A stretch of DNA of 64,000 nucleotides from Rhizophlyctis rosea (GCA_027596075.1 JADGJC010000237.1:1-64000), one strand, 5' to 3'. Positions 23,977-36,771 are shown, counted from the stretch's first letter. Notes: generated by a model from the letters alone, not told the origin. A program made the numbers and translations.

Positions 23977-25300
23977 CTATGCGTAAGCTTTGAAAGTTAG
24001 GACGCAGAGACTGACCATCCAATTCAGGGAGGACGTACGTTTAATAGGCAATTTTTGCACACTTATGTAAGCCATAAAGGCCCTATCTATCGCATACAGG
24101 GCACCCAAACTGATCGGAACCGCATGCCATTTATCCATAAGATCTAACTTTCTCCCCACATAGAAGCCTAAGCAAGATCCATCTATCAACTCGCGGAACC
24201 TATTCAAATTTCCTAGCCTTATCTGTTTGTCGCTTATCCCTCCAATAAGCTCGTTTTGCATTATGGGAGAGAAGCATCGCGGCTAACTATGTGATCGAGA
24301 TGCGAAATGGAGGGACAGCAATTTGGGAAACGTAGGACGTCTTGTACCCCGGATCTAAAGGGGCATAATCCTTGTGTATCGTGTACGGGATGGAGAATTT
24401 TCCCTCTTCGACGAAGACGTCATCAACTTTCCCTGTTTCGAAGACGATGCTTCGGTTGAGCAGAAGGAACTTGACAACCGCTCCGTCGGAAAAAACGCTG
24501 GATCCGGGTTCCAGGCACGTATCGAGCATTCAACTTGAATTTGGACCGAGTCTAAACTCATTCCGAAAGGCACAACACACCGTTCGGGCAGCTGATGACG
24601 ACCCAATCCTTCTCCCTTATAGACACCGATTGCCAGTAAAGTCCACCCAAAAGGAACTGGTCCCTCTTGTCGTACTTGAAGCCAACCCATTTGCTGAACA
24701 CAGTCCATGTGGCAAGGTCTAAGTTTTGGTCTTCTGAGAAGTGCTTTTCCCCTCTAGCTAAGTCATCTAAAAGTGTCTCCATGTCCCGATCCGATAGGTG
24801 GAGTCCACTATCTCATGTCGCGAGCGAAACTGGTACGAGCTGGCTCCGTTTGGAGTAGGTCATACAGCTTTGCTCCTCGCTCACGAAATGGCAAGGGGCA
24901 AATAGTCTCCAATTTGTCGCGGATGAAGTTGGCATAGAGGTATCTAAAGCGCTCATCGTACATTTGCTGATGTTTGTTGGGGTTGCTGTTCCAATCTTGG
25001 TACTTTTCCGTAAACAGCAGGGATAGATTTACGTGCAAGTTGGCGGGTATGTAGAGGGTGAGGTGGGTAAGAATCTCGGAACGAAAGGTTGGGAAGGGTT
25101 GGCCGAAGGTGTTGAAGGTCGATTAAGGGAGTGAAGTAGAGGATTTTTTGAAGGAAATGGTAAAACGCTGTAATGAGCATTTCGACGGTCCTCATGGCCC
25201 TTCCAGTGCCTGTTAGACAAGGTGACAATCCATGCTCGGTGATACTTACCAGTGTGATGCCTAAGCCCTTCAGAACAAGCGGAACCTCTGGGCTATGCAA
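23977..25300 (-). pseudogene. Frameshifted relic of an unknown protein gene
   Basis: Protein-like segments lie end to end on the minus strand but in different frames, with no room for introns between them. In order they are VEMLITAFYHFLQKILYFTP (near 25160), shift, HLTLYIPANLHVNLSLLFTE (near 25040), FIRDKLETICPLPFRERGAK (near 24900), stop and shift at about 24815, METLLDDLARGEKHFSEDQN (near 24760), shift near 24560, FSDGAVVKFLLLNRSIVFET (near 24460), stop at 24287, and finally KWHAVPISLGALYAIDRAFM (near 24120). At least three single-base shifts and two stops are needed. Composition and continuity suggest one ancestral globular protein of about 400 residues. I recognise no family. Confidence 0.6.
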
Positions 25301-26513
25301 AACTTCACTTCAGAAGAGTGCACGCGAAGGAGCGGTAAGGCGGTTGGATGAAGCTCATGGACAACTCAGTTGCAAACTGCAGGAGCGGAATCACTACACC
25401 GGATAGATCAACGACCCTGAGATGCTCCTTGTGGCTTGGAGCTCCACAAATCTCTCTGAATCCTCTGGTTCTTCCTCAGGGACCACCGTTTGTCGTAACG
25501 AATTCCATGTCAATTTTATTGCCTCCGATGGTAGCTACAAGCTAGCAAGAAAATCAAAAGATTGTTCAATGCAACGATTCGAAACGTTGTCCCATTTGAA
25601 TTCGATTGCACCTTGCTAGGCCCGCTGAAAACTTCCTCATCGTTTGACTTCGGACTGCCCAACCAGTCTATGTCACGATTAGCAGTGAGCAGTCATGCCC
25701 CTTACATTAAAGCGTCTCATTGTTGAGTATTTTCAGCGCTTCTGCAGTACCCAACAATTCAAACCTGGTTATCACTATGCTCAATAGATATTCTCGTAAA
25801 GGGCGGCATGGCCTCAATTCTGTTCTCTGTTAATGTCATTGCCGATGGTCGAGGACCACAGGGTTCGATCCTAGACTGAATAGCGATCTTGTTTATGATC
25901 GTTTTCAATGTATCATGTTGCTGCCTAAAACGGGGAGGCCTTGCAAAGTAATCTTGCGAATGACGAAAGCGGAGCATTTTCACCTTCATTAAGTGTGGCT
26001 CAGCAACTTGCGAGCGTAAGTGCGGAAAAGGCACTTGAAATCTTCAGGCCCAAATACAACGGCGATTGAGTTAAGTAATGTGCCATTTTGGCACTTAACG
26101 AAAGTGGAGTTTCCGTACAATGACGTCTATGGGTGAAATTTAAGATGTACCCATCCGCTTAGCAACATGCATGGCGAATTCTGCCAAGTCAACAATAAAT
26201 GGGTCAACTCAGTTGATTGACATCAAGCACTTGGGGGGTTATCGTCTTGCGTTTTGCAGGCGGCATTTGCACATTTATTGGATGAACCAAGGCGGCATTT
26301 TCATAGGCGAAAATGACACAGGCAGAGGCGTTCAATGAGGGCAGGAGGCGATATAATTATACTGATAGCCTCCATGACATATCATGCTACCGGAATGCTC
26401 ACCCTAAGCGTCAAGAAACATAATTTTACTCGCCGCCGCCCAGCATTTTAAGAAATGATATGCCAATTCACGTTGTACATCATGCCCATTGATCATGGAC
26501 ATATCCCTCCTAT
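25301..26513. other. Intergenic, with a small imperfect hairpin
   Basis: No supported gene. A plus-strand stretch near 25420-25600 (NEFHVNFIASDGSYKLARKS) has coding-like composition and may be another relic. At 26070-26099, GTTAA...GTGCCA faces TGGCAC-TTAAC around a TTT loop, with a 5-nt bulge. Confidence 0.4.
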
Positions 26514-28004
26514 CTAAATGAGCTGAAGCCATGCCTTCCTACTTGGCATCAGCTTGATGATATCCTCTGCAACCGTGGGATCCGCTCTCTCATTGTCCGT
26601 CAACTTCAGTGCCGCCTCGCGTGCATTGCTGTCATGGGCAATCTGGGTTTCGAGTAGCTGGGTTTGGGCGGTGTGCGGGAAAGATGATTTTGGAATGAGG
26701 GTGGCCAGGTATGGTTCCATCGTGGTGGTTTCAGGGAAGCGATCAACGATTCTTGCAGTTTTGCAGGACCCAACGTTGCAGTCTGCTGTCGATCGGCGCG
26801 GCGGAAAATGGGCTGCGTGTAGATGATTCAGTGTTTTGTTCGTGGAAGTTTGCATATCACTCAATGACAAACTTACAAAGGCACGTTGGCAAATCTTTCA
26901 ACTTCAAGTTTTGAGCTGTGAGATCCAGGAGCGTCAAGCTCTGAACAAATTCCAGATTGAGGGGTTGCCAAATCTGGGGTATTGTGACGGATCCTTCCAT
27001 CCGCAGTTGTTTGCTGACTGGAAGGGGAGAAGCAATGGTCAACTTCTTCAATTTTGGTGTCGAGACATTGAAATGACCGGACATGCAATAGAGCAAATCC
27101 ATCTCGTTCATCACCGCCTGCCCGGTTTGCAGACGAAATGGGAGTGCGCATCCGTCCAGGGAAAGTTCCTCTAAGTGGGTTAGGTAGTTCATCTTCTTTG
27201 GAAGGAAGGTTTCCATCAGTGAAGCGCCGTTTTGGTTTCAGTTCGACCCCAACATTCATATCCCGTAATTTTAAGATATTTAAATGTTGAAAGCTTCCTG
27301 TGATCATGTTATTAGGATTGTTAAAGAGAAGCGTGCTAACCGCATTCTGGAAGACTCACCGAACATCTGCTTGATCGGATCAAATCTTGTCAGCGGCATG
27401 ATCTGCCTTTCGCTTTTTACGGAAACCGTGCAACTCAATATGGCGGATGGTCCCCTGTATACTGTTTGACAACGAATCCGCAAAGATGCGAGTCTGGTTG
27501 GTGGGACTGGTGAAGTCGATTTTGAGACGTTCCACATTGTGCAATACGTGTGCTGCGATGTCAAATCGTTCATGGGTTGCTCTACATATCAGGAGCGGAT
27601 ATACAGGACAACATCACACCTTGCTCTTTCCAAAACTGCGATAAGAGATCTCCGTAACTATTTGACAATAGCAAATCGGGAATAGACAGCGTCTCTTCCG
27701 GTATGGGAGCTGTAAAATTGTTTCATTAGAAGGTCGCTCTCGCACTAGGGATCTTACCGTCCACTTACGCAATTTTTGTGCCCACCCAATCGCCGCCTCC
27801 AAGCATTGCTCCACAGCGTCCGATTCAACGATGAAGAGAATATCGGGTCCTCACCGCTCATCAAACATGTTGGAGTAGTCGGATCTCAGGCCCGCGAATC
27901 TTTGAATTGGCTCCAGGTTGTTAAAGCGGACGAACTCATCCGTTATTTGCGTCTTGACTTCGAGGTCTTTTCGATGGGTCCTGTTCCGTGGGTTGAATTT
28001 CCAT
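26514..28004 (-). CDS. Leucine-rich-repeat protein, gene model incomplete
   Basis: Minus-strand exons carry LRR-like sequence: LTHLEELSLDGCALPFRLQ, TPKLKKLTIASPLPVS and VQSLTLLDLTAQNLKLKDLP at 26870-27200, FQHLNILKLRDMNVGVEL near 27280, and HNVERLKIDFTSPTNQTRIF near 27530. An exon near 27630-27720 (LSIPDLLLSNSYGDLLSQFW) precedes them. The C-terminal exon (RIVDRFPETTTMEPYLATLI) ends at 26514 after an intron at about 26780-26880 with a GTAAGT donor. The 5' part is unclear. ATG 28002-28004 starts a short basic segment, but the next coding-like stretch (EFVRFNNLEPIQRFAGLRSD) is in another frame and ends at a GTGAGG sequence that may be a splice donor. No F-box is visible, though the repeat style resembles the F-box/LRR gene at the left end. 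Confidence 0.45.
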
Positions 28005-28047
28005 TAACAAAGACAAACATACCCACTTTTCTTCATGTGTCAAGGAC

Positions 28048-29758
28048 TTACATCTTCATATTCTTTGCCTGACTTTCTGTCTCCATCCCAACTTGCTCCT
28101 TATTTGTCAAAACCTCTCTACCACAACTCGTCGTTTCTTCCTTTGTCCTGCCTACAAAGGCACTTACTGCACTTCGAGCAAACTGACGCATCATTTCGTT
28201 AACAAATTGGTCACGACTGGTGATCTGTTCCCCCTCATGCCGTCGAGCTTCCTCCGTCAAACCTCTCTCTCTGAAGCGTCGAACTTCGTCAGTGTTTGAC
28301 CATCGGAGCAAGTGCTCAATTGCATCTGCGTTGATCCGACTGGGATGTTAGTTATGATGTTCCTCGCAGGCTTTTTCGGATATTGCTGGACACTGTCGTC
28401 GAAACGCACCTTGGGCATTGTGGATCTCTCGATCGATGTCCTCCTCTCAAGATTGTAAATCGTGACGTTGGCCGAAATGTGTCTGTCTGTGCACACCTTG
28501 CGTGTCTGTGTGCAAGGTAAGAGTCATTGAGTGACCAATCAACTTTGAGTTCAACATATACACAATGATGCAGAATTACCTGCATTCCGATCCACCAGGC
28601 TGAGCCGCATGGATTCCTGCTGCTTCTGTTCCTTCCCTTCCGTGTTCTTCGAAGTCGTCATTGTGTTATCCGAAACAAGCAAAACGTCAGCCGTCCAAAG
28701 CTTTCCGGGGACTGTGTAAAAGTACGGATGGAATACCCTTGACGGTTTGCGCTCTCTGTCTTTGCGTCTCGCTCCTATTGGTAGACTCTTGACCCTTGGT
28801 GTGAGCACCATCACGGGTTCCCTTGTGGAGTCTGCAGGGGACGGAGTAATCAGAGACGGTAGTAAGAGTTTCGATTTAGAAAACTTACTTAGCACCTGCC
28901 GCGACTGCTCATTCGTTTGGAACTGTGACTTCGATGAGTCCGTAATTGTGTTCTGTGAGTCTCGAACCTCCCGGCGGGTTAAATCTAGTTGAAAAGGCTC
29001 GGCATGAAACAGTATCATATATTGAGCCTTCCCATCGATTTTTGCGCTCACCCGAAACCGTGGTCGGCAGCATGTTCGGTTGCTTGATTTATGCGATGTG
29101 TGGTGTTGCGCTCGTTTTGTCTTTCTTTTTCTTATCGGAGATTTTGAATCAGCGGATGCTCTTTTTCACTCTCACAGAAAAGCCGTGCGGCTCATACTGC
29201 TCACTATTGGAAGCGGTGATATGTGTCTTTTCTGTCCTCGTCAACAGTTGAAACCCGGTTACTTTCGTCCACCCTTCGCTCGTGCCCAACTGATTTGTTT
29301 TCTTCGTAAGCGTGTCGACGACCATGGGTGCTTTCATCTCGCCTTCCATTGACATCCCTATTAGTCTTAGAATCCTCTGTAGCATCCTGCTTGGATTCTG
29401 TAACATTAAAACCCTCAACATTTGCCCGTCCCCAAAGTCTGCTCCTCATATCGGTCCGCTGATGTGAGAGTTCCTTCTGCTTGTTTTGTGAACGTTCGGA
29501 AAGAGCGGCACGGTTGGTGGAGTCAGGGGACTCCGCAGTCTTCCCTTGCTCGGTTGTTTCTGAGATTTCGTTTCGCTTGTCGATGTGGGTTTCGTTCGCC
29601 GTGTGTTTGGTGGAAGTATTCGCGTTATTATAGAGATGGGAATTTTCGATTTGGGTGGCATTGCTTTGCTTCTGACAGTCCTCCAAGGCGTCGTTGAAGG
29701 CACGGGTCCTAAAGTTGCGAGCTGTGGAGGTGTCTGCTACGTCGTTGCTGAGTTTGCG
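28048..29758 (-). CDS. Charged, Ser/Glu/Lys-rich unknown protein, approximate model
   Basis: A series of minus-strand exons encodes hydrophilic low-complexity sequence (SDSTNRAALSERSQNKQKEL, near 29500) and more globular parts (RKPSRVFHPYFYTVPGKLWT near 28720; SRDQFVNEMMRQFARSAVSA near 28200). Plausible introns include one with a GTGAGC donor ending in CTAG near 28980 and one ending in CCCTGCAG near 28835. The start and several junctions are unresolved, and the frame near 29330 has two competing readings. It could be the N-terminal half of the adjacent LRR gene, since only about 44 nt separate its last codon from that gene's putative start. Function unknown. Confidence 0.35.
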
Positions 29759-30557
29759 CAATGACAGGAATGAATTTGTACGTAAGTTGCCACATGACGA
29801 GCAGGTTTGGTTGTCCTCACCTTATGATTCAAGGACTTCTGCCTTTTACAATAAGGAGTCGGATGACTGGGTTTCGTGGACCGTCATGGGAAACTTCGGA
29901 TGGAGCGAAAGGTTATAGTGCTTTGTTCATGTCGAGTTCTGGTGTTCTGTTGACAGGAAATCCGACATTCTTTCTTGTGGGCAACTGATCTGAGGAGTAA
30001 TTTTCCATATGTATGGAGTCAGCATTCAGCTACTGGTCAAGGGGCAAAGATTGCGCCGGTGATTCGTGCAGTCTAAGACGTTGACCCAAAGTGATCTGAG
30101 GTTACGCTGGACGGTGAAAAAACGAGATTTTCTTTCAACCTCCCGAAAATACCGCTATCATGTCAGATTTGGTGGTGGTGTCAGATAGTAACCATCAATA
30201 TGCCATCGGTAGCACAACAATCAACTTGAACCGTTGATCGCCCAGCGTATCCTCAATTGCGGCGGTCACCTCAGTGATGGAAATGTCAACCTTTACGCTC
30301 ATTTTTAGCTATCATGCATATCGACCGGAAGCAAACGTGCTTGCCGCCTTGACTGTGACGTTGCAAAATTTGATTGTTCATGTTCATGAGCTGGGTACCG
30401 CACAAGTTGCAGCATGAATGAGACTCGGAAAAAGCTGAAACAGCTTCGAGCGTGACACAGTTTCCGTTCATTAAGAAGAATCTCTATATGGTACATAATG
30501 ACCTTAGTATTACAACGGGTTTGTAAACAGTAAGGCTGCTCCACCCCAGCTGGATTT
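29759..30557. other. Intergenic, no gene seen
   Basis: Only short open frames on both strands without protein-like composition. It contains the 3' flank of the GTPase gene. Confidence 0.4.
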
Positions 30558-33485
30558 TTACTCCCATTCGGCATTCGTCACAGCGTCCCACATTTCCGCC
30601 AAGTTCCCAGTATGCAAGAAGCGCTGATAAGCGCTCAAGAACAACTCACAAAAATCGGCATCCTCCAGACGAGACATCCAGTTATGGAACTTGTACGGAG
30701 TGCCCACCGATTGACTGATCAATTGCCCCATCGCGGCTTGCACTTGACCCTGAAGGTCTGCATCTGGGTCGGACATGGATGATTGGGAGCGAACGGTGGA
30801 GTGACGGTGGGTGGCCATTGGTCGTGTTGGGCCTAGGATGGGGCTCATGGCGGGGCTGCCGGAACGGGAACCGGAGCTTCGACTTGCGGGTGGGGTGGGA
30901 GGTTGGTAGCCGTAGCTCATGCCGCGCCGGCTGGGTTGTGGTGAGGTCATGCCGTAGACGCTAGTGGATGGTTGTGGGGTGGGAGGGTGGTATCCAGCTG
31001 AACAAGGATACAGTCAGTAAGGCAAGTAATGGTGGCTGGATGCAAACAAGTCACTGACATTGGCGGACGTTACGGTTGATTGGTTGGAAGGTCCCGGCCC
31101 CCGTGTAAGGGTGTCCCCCTGATGAAATAAATAGATAAGTCACGGCACAGTCTCAATTGGTTAAGATGACTTACCCAGCTGAAAGTCTTGCACATTTCGA
31201 GGTGGGCGGACCGGTGTTTCCTCATACTCATGCTCTGGCCTACTAAGTTGATAGTCTTCCGCAACATGCAACAACGCTAACCAAACCGCCGCGATCTTTC
31301 GGTCCCGATCGAAGCTGCGAGGTCCGGCCGCGGTATAGTTCATCACCGGATACACGTGAGGACTGGCGCCGGCGAGATAGCCTCTCTTCATTTCGTCGAT
31401 GGTGTTTCGAACACTGGTGTCCGACAGCATTTGGTCCATGTGGGTCACAGCTACCACCGCTTTCCGTTCTGGGAAGGAGGGATCAAAATGCTGTACTCAG
31501 AACCGCAACGTGATTGCTTACTTACGCTGTCCGATGATCTCATCAATAACATTACTCCACATCTCCATTCTGTCTTCATCCTGGCTGTCCTGTTGGTGAA
31601 TAATGAGAAGAACCGCGTCGGCCGGTTTTCCTTTTGCAAATTGGCCATCCGGATCATTCATCTGAGCCCATTCCCAAACCGTCTCGAACGTGATTTTGGT
31701 CGGCATATTGCTTCCGTGCTCGGTTGCGGCAGCGGGGAAGAGATGCCAATGAATACCAACAGGCATCTGACCCCTGATCATCATCACCAGTTCGTCTCCC
31801 TTGTAGTTTTCGGGGTTGATGCCGGGCGAGTCCCAGAATTGGAAAGGTACATTGGTGGTGTATTCGGTGCGTTTGATGTCTTTGAAGGAGCGGGTGACGT
31901 GACCTTTGCCTCTAGCCATCAGCGTTACTTCCTTGAATTTTTCATTGCGCAGGAAGCAAGAGGAGTTGATGAATGCGCTCTGCATTTTCGGGGAGATTGT
32001 AAGTCAGATTTCGGTGAGGTAATACGACCAAGTGACTCATGCATTCGTATGCTTACCTTCCCACCACCTTGTTGGCCAACAATGAGGACATTGAACAGAT
32101 CGGATATCCTCGGATTCATTGCAATATCGCCGAGGAAGTTACCTATCACAACGCCTAGGTGTGAGCAAAAACGGGTATGGAAAGGGTTAGAATTGACACA
32201 TGGGTCGTACTCACGAACTTCCAAGCTGAACCCATTGACAGGGAATGTCTTTGTCTTCTTCATTCCAAAATCTTTTACTGATCGATAGGTATACTTCATT
32301 TGCAGGTCGATGGACGCTGGTAGGAGCTGAAGCTTCTCAACCAACGTAGTAGCCGAAGCTTCCGGGTTGTACTGAAACTCCAGAATCCTTTCTGTATCAC
32401 TGTTTGCTGATATTTGTGGAACTTTGAAATCGACGGGTATGAAATAGGAGCCCGCAGTGAACCTGATCTCAACGGTATCCAGTTTGATTGGTTTCGAAGC
32501 GACCAGCTGTTATGATCACGTGAGTATCTTGTCACAACAACGAAGATGCACATTGCGAAGACTGCATACCCGGAGTTTCATGGGAATGTCCTCCCCGAGC
32601 CGATAAGGCTTGCCATTTTCGAGCACCAGGGCCAGTTCGATAGTGGGAAAGGCAGAAGTCTCCGTCCCAACAAGAGAGTCGTACGTCTGCCATGTGATGC
32701 CAGTTCGGGATGCGATGCGATTGTCAGGTTTAGGACTGTAAATGTCAATGCTGAGGTTCGCCTGGATTGTTCATCAAATCAGACTGCAATGACGACAAGA
32801 TTACAACGGAGAACGGTGTCTACCTTCTTGTCTTTAGTCTTCTTCAAATCATCGAAATAGTTGTCCTCGTCATCATCCGTCTTTTTGAATGAAAGACTGC
32901 TGAAGATGACAATCTTGGATATCGGCAGTTCGCTATTTCCTGTGTTTGGATATGTTAGTTTTTGCTGCTTTCGTACTTTTCGTCGTTGTAGCAGCACTGA
33001 CCGACAAAAGCTTGATGAATGGCGGAAACCAGAGGTCTGAGAGAAGAGGGGTCATCCTCGCCATTCCTTACGAAGACCTTCCTTATAGTGCCCGCAGACG
33101 CCGGAGGGGCACAAGGAGTAATATCGTCAAGGTATCGGTTCAATTCTGAAAGATCGTGCGAGACACTACAGCTACCACTGTAATGATCGGGAGATTTGAA
33201 GGCATCAGTCGATATGGTGGTTTCCTGTGCGGATTCACGGAAGGGAAGAATCTGCACGGGCTGGCTGGCAAGATCTATTGTATTCAAGAAGGCGGACACA
33301 GCTTGTTTGAGGCTCTCGAAAGTGTTTGCGTCGGCTCGCCGTCCAATAGCCTGGCTGCCAATTCAGTCGTCATATCCATTACACAAAGACCCCCGAGTTT
33401 TACTCACAACTATTAAGCGAGGCTTGCTCGAGAGCTCACTCAACGCCCTCGTCTTCTTGTCCAGCCATTTCAACTTGACAACCAT
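30558..33485 (-). CDS. IFI44-like P-loop GTPase
   Basis: Predicted GTPase of the interferon-induced protein 44-like family. Motifs are in order: G1 LFNVLIVGQQGGGKS (near 32070, with an intron between the K and S codons), G3 FWDSPGI (near 31825) and G4 VVAVTHMDQM (near 31440). Family-like sequence between G1 and G3 (KGHVTRSFKD) and after G3 (RGQMPVGIHWHLF) resembles the GHVTR and KGHMP segments of IFI44. The N-terminal 250 residues form a beta-rich region (SIDIYSPKPDNRIASRTG). The tail is Pro/Ser-rich (YQPPTPPASRSSGSRSGSP) followed by a helical segment ending at TAA 30558-30560. The start is ATG 33483-33485 (MVVKLKWLDKKTRALSELSS). Introns have GTGAGT, GTCAGT and GTAAGC donors in phase. In animals this family responds to infection; its role in fungi is not known to me. 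Confidence 0.75.
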
Positions 33486-34736
33486 ATTCACTGAACAGCC
33501 AGAGAAAGTCAAGCTGCCGAAATATTATAGTGCAATATAAGGAATCAGCAAAGGCAGAACTATAAACTTATATGAGAATGGGAGTATTGTCCCCTCCTCT
33601 CCATATTGGGAGCAGACATCGTCATTGCCTTGGCGGTTCCTTCCACACCTTGGAGATCAGAGACCACCGCCCATTTCTGCTGGCCGCAAGCTCGGCTTGA
33701 GTCTCTTTGTGTTGGCTTCCAGCTGGGCTGGTTGATGGAAAAATTGACTCAATGAGTTCGACTCAAAACGCACAAGACTCCTCTCGCCTGCATTAGGAAA
33801 TTAGTGGCTCATCGGAAGGCGAAGTTCCGCATGGTCCTTTTAGTTTTAACTGATGCCGCACATGCAGTTGAATCCTCACATGGCGCTGCATTCGGAGGGC
33901 GCTGCGAGCTAGATGTCTTTGTCACGATAGCACGAAAGACTTGGCTGGCAGTTTCTGACAGATCACCACTGTGCGCAGCGGCTGCTGGGATACCGTAACT
34001 TTCATTCTCATCGCTGCACTTTACTGACTGCCCCAGGCCATCCGCTGGTTTCTTTGGTAAAAGCAAGATGCAGGAGCCTGAGAGGGGAGTTCGAGAGTTG
34101 GCGCAAGGGACGAAAAGGGGGCTGGGCCAGGAGGCTGGTGCACCGCCACCAAGACACCTCCTTTACCCCTTCCCCAGCTATCCGTCGTGCTGGTTCACCG
34201 GAACGCAAAGTCAGGCACGAAACCTCCTGCATTTTTTCTACGACAGGCCTGCGGATCCTGGCCGGACTTCATACACTGGCCTACATTGAGCTGGCTGACA
34301 TACCCATGAGGTGATGCTGTTTGACGGCTGGCTGCGCCCACGAGTTTTGCTGGCAGGCTTGTATTCACAGCAGTTGAGCAGAGAAAGTCAATAAGAAACT
34401 CATGATTGCTCCTGAATTCACTTCCATGAAATCTGCTCAAATCCAGAGTTCGACAATTTCATATAGCGATGTGGAGCTCGTTCAATAACAATATAACAGC
34501 TGCGACAAAGGCCTTCATTCCCAAAAAGGTGATCACTCTGTTTATCCCCACATGTTCTTTTACCAACTTAGAGCATGGCAGGGAAAGAGTGGCCAAGGTC
34601 GCGACGAACCTCAAGGGCAGTCAGATGGCAATGTTAAAAATTCCAACGGCTTCAAACGCGTTAAGTCCACCGGTATTATATCTAGTGGTCGAATAAACGG
34701 ACAAATCGTAGCAAACTGATTACAATTGCAGATAAA
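33486..34736. other. Divergent intergenic region
   Basis: Lies between the minus-strand GTPase and the plus-strand coiled-coil gene, so it probably holds both promoters. A pair of overlapping open frames on opposite strands at 33800-34060 is unsupported. No repeat or RNA gene is seen. Confidence 0.4.
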
Positions 34737-36771
34737 ATGCAAGCTGCGGATCGCCATGAGAACACCACCATTCCGGAAACATTCTCCTCCTTACCGCGAC
34801 TCCATACAGGGGGTCCTATACTATCACCTCCCGAGGATCGAGTTGTAGTGCGTACTTATGTCAACCCTTCGCAGCCATCTAGGCTGGGTCAAACCCAGCC
34901 GCCTCCCCGTACGGATTCGCGAAGAGATCCAAGGTATAACGTACTGCATAGACGACAAGTTTTGTTATGTGGGCACTCAAGATGATGCAAAGCTCTTATC
35001 ACAACAGACGATCCATGTCATCCCAGTCCATGCATCCAGCAGGATCGTCTCCAGCTGTCCAGCATCGCGATAGAAGCAACTCCTCTCCGCTAGATCCGCA
35101 TGCTTACACAAATACTGTTAAACCCAACTCGCCTGTCAATCAGGACGTTCGGACACCAGAGCAGTTGAATGGCTCAAACGGATGGGTGAGCAGGATGTTT
35201 AGAAGGCAACGGAAAAGCATTCCTGTCGCTGACGGCCGGATCGGCGCCCGCCAGGGCGCAGAACCACCCAGTTTGCCAACTCCCCCGGAAAGTATCGACA
35301 ACACAGCCCCAGTCACCGGCATCGATATGGCTCAACTTGCTCACCTCCAACGTCGAATGGATGAGATTCAACTCGAGCATGATGACCTGCGGGAGCAGGA
35401 TGAGCAAAAAAGTCAGCAAATTCATCTGCTGCAAGGTGCGATGGAGCGATTGGAACGAGAAAATGGCGACCTTCGATTGGACTTATTGCAGCTCCACGAG
35501 AAACACCGGAGTGAGATGAGGGGCATTGCTGCGAAGTTAAAGGAAGATCAGCAACACATTCGCAACGACTTTGACTCCATTCGCAACGACGTTGACTCCC
35601 TCCGTCGGCTGCTGAAGCATGAGAGTTATGGATACCTCGACTGGAATCGGATTCTCACCATTGAGAGGGTCCTACGAGGTGAAATTCTTGGCGGAAACCC
35701 ACTCACACAGATGTGGCGACATATGGATAAGGTTCAGGATCGCTTGGAGGAGGTCAACGGTCAGATTCAGGACTTGGGAAAGGCGCAGAATGAGGATAGA
35801 GCCACTGTTAGGGCCACGGCCGATTGGGTGAAAGGGGAAGGGAGACGTGGGCTGGAGGGAGTTCATCAGATGCAGACGACGATGAGCACTTATCAAAAGG
35901 ATTTCGAATACCTTGCGGACCTCATGGGTGGACTGCGAGCAAACTTGAGCATGGCCCCGAAGCGGTTGTTTGTCGAATCTGTTGCACGTAAGTCTCGTTG
36001 CAAGGAAGGACATCTTCCATCCACGCCTAAATAATGTATTTGGTTCACAGATTCGGCGCAAGTGAACCAAATTCCAGACCGGGCCGTTCCTGAACTTGTG
36101 CATAAAATGATTGCAACACGGCATATTGCTGTCATTGAACCTCTGAAGCAGAACAGTCAGAAGCGGTGGAATTCCATATTTGGTGAGTTGCGATGTAAGA
36201 TCAATTTCTATCTTCACGTACACTCAACTACGATCAGACGAAGTGATAGAAAACCTCCGCTACAAGTTCCACGAATACCAATATCAAGTTGACACCGAAG
36301 TCCTGCCATGCGACCCCGACAAGTTGAAGCCTGTCATGTCAGCCCTTCATGGCTGTGATGCGGTCATTTTCCTCTTCAAGTCTACTGGCTCACGTGCTGA
36401 CCCACAGCTGGTCCAGGTGCAGGAGCACCTAACTCGTTTAACACGTGAGTTGCCTCGATCACAATACCATCTGCACATCTTCTAAGAGATCCCTATGGCA
36501 GAAACCGGTGCTTTGCGAATTCCTTACATTGGCATCACTATTCAATCTATCGAGAAGGTCCCCTCAGGCAACATCATCAATCGTGGTATGTATCAAGCAT
36601 GGTACTAGACAGACACATGTGCCAACATGTATTCTCATGAAAACCTCGGCTGCAGCGTACCTCATTCACTGTAGCTCGGACACCACTTACTACAACGACG
36701 ACTTCAATCGAGCATCCATCGATCTTGCCGTCAATGATATTGTGGGGAAATGGCGGCCGGAAGGAGCGTAA
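34737..36771 (+). CDS. 581-aa coiled-coil protein with C-terminal alpha/beta domain
   Basis: Six exons join in frame with canonical splice sites: 34737-34933, 34993-35987, 36051-36182, 36238-36444, 36487-36585 and 36656-36771. They total 1746 nt, 581 residues. The N-terminus is Pro/Ser-rich and disordered (to about residue 155). A long coiled coil follows (MERLERENGDLRLDLLQLHE; a repeated IRNDFDSIRNDVDSLRRLLK), then a second helical region. The C-terminal 180 residues look like a compact alpha/beta domain with predicted strands RHIAVIEPL, YQVDTEVLP, CDAVIFLFKS, IPYIGITIQS and AYLIHCSS. The strand-loop DAVIFLFKSTGSRADPQLVQ resembles Rossmann or TIR-like folds, but I cannot assign a family. The gene is separated by about 1.25 kb from the divergently transcribed GTPase. 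Confidence 0.8.

Noticed and set aside
25850..25880. tRNA-like GGGTTCGATCCT
   Set aside because: No acceptor or anticodon stem on either strand.
27840..27860. A third in-frame TGA (27851-27853) in the LRR gene
   Set aside because: The sequence is CG|GTGAGG, a good splice donor, so the stop is more likely intronic than a recoding event.
31356..32288. 310-codon plus-strand open frame opposite the GTPase
   Set aside because: It is antisense to exons with clear G1, G3 and G4 motifs and has no family resemblance of its own.
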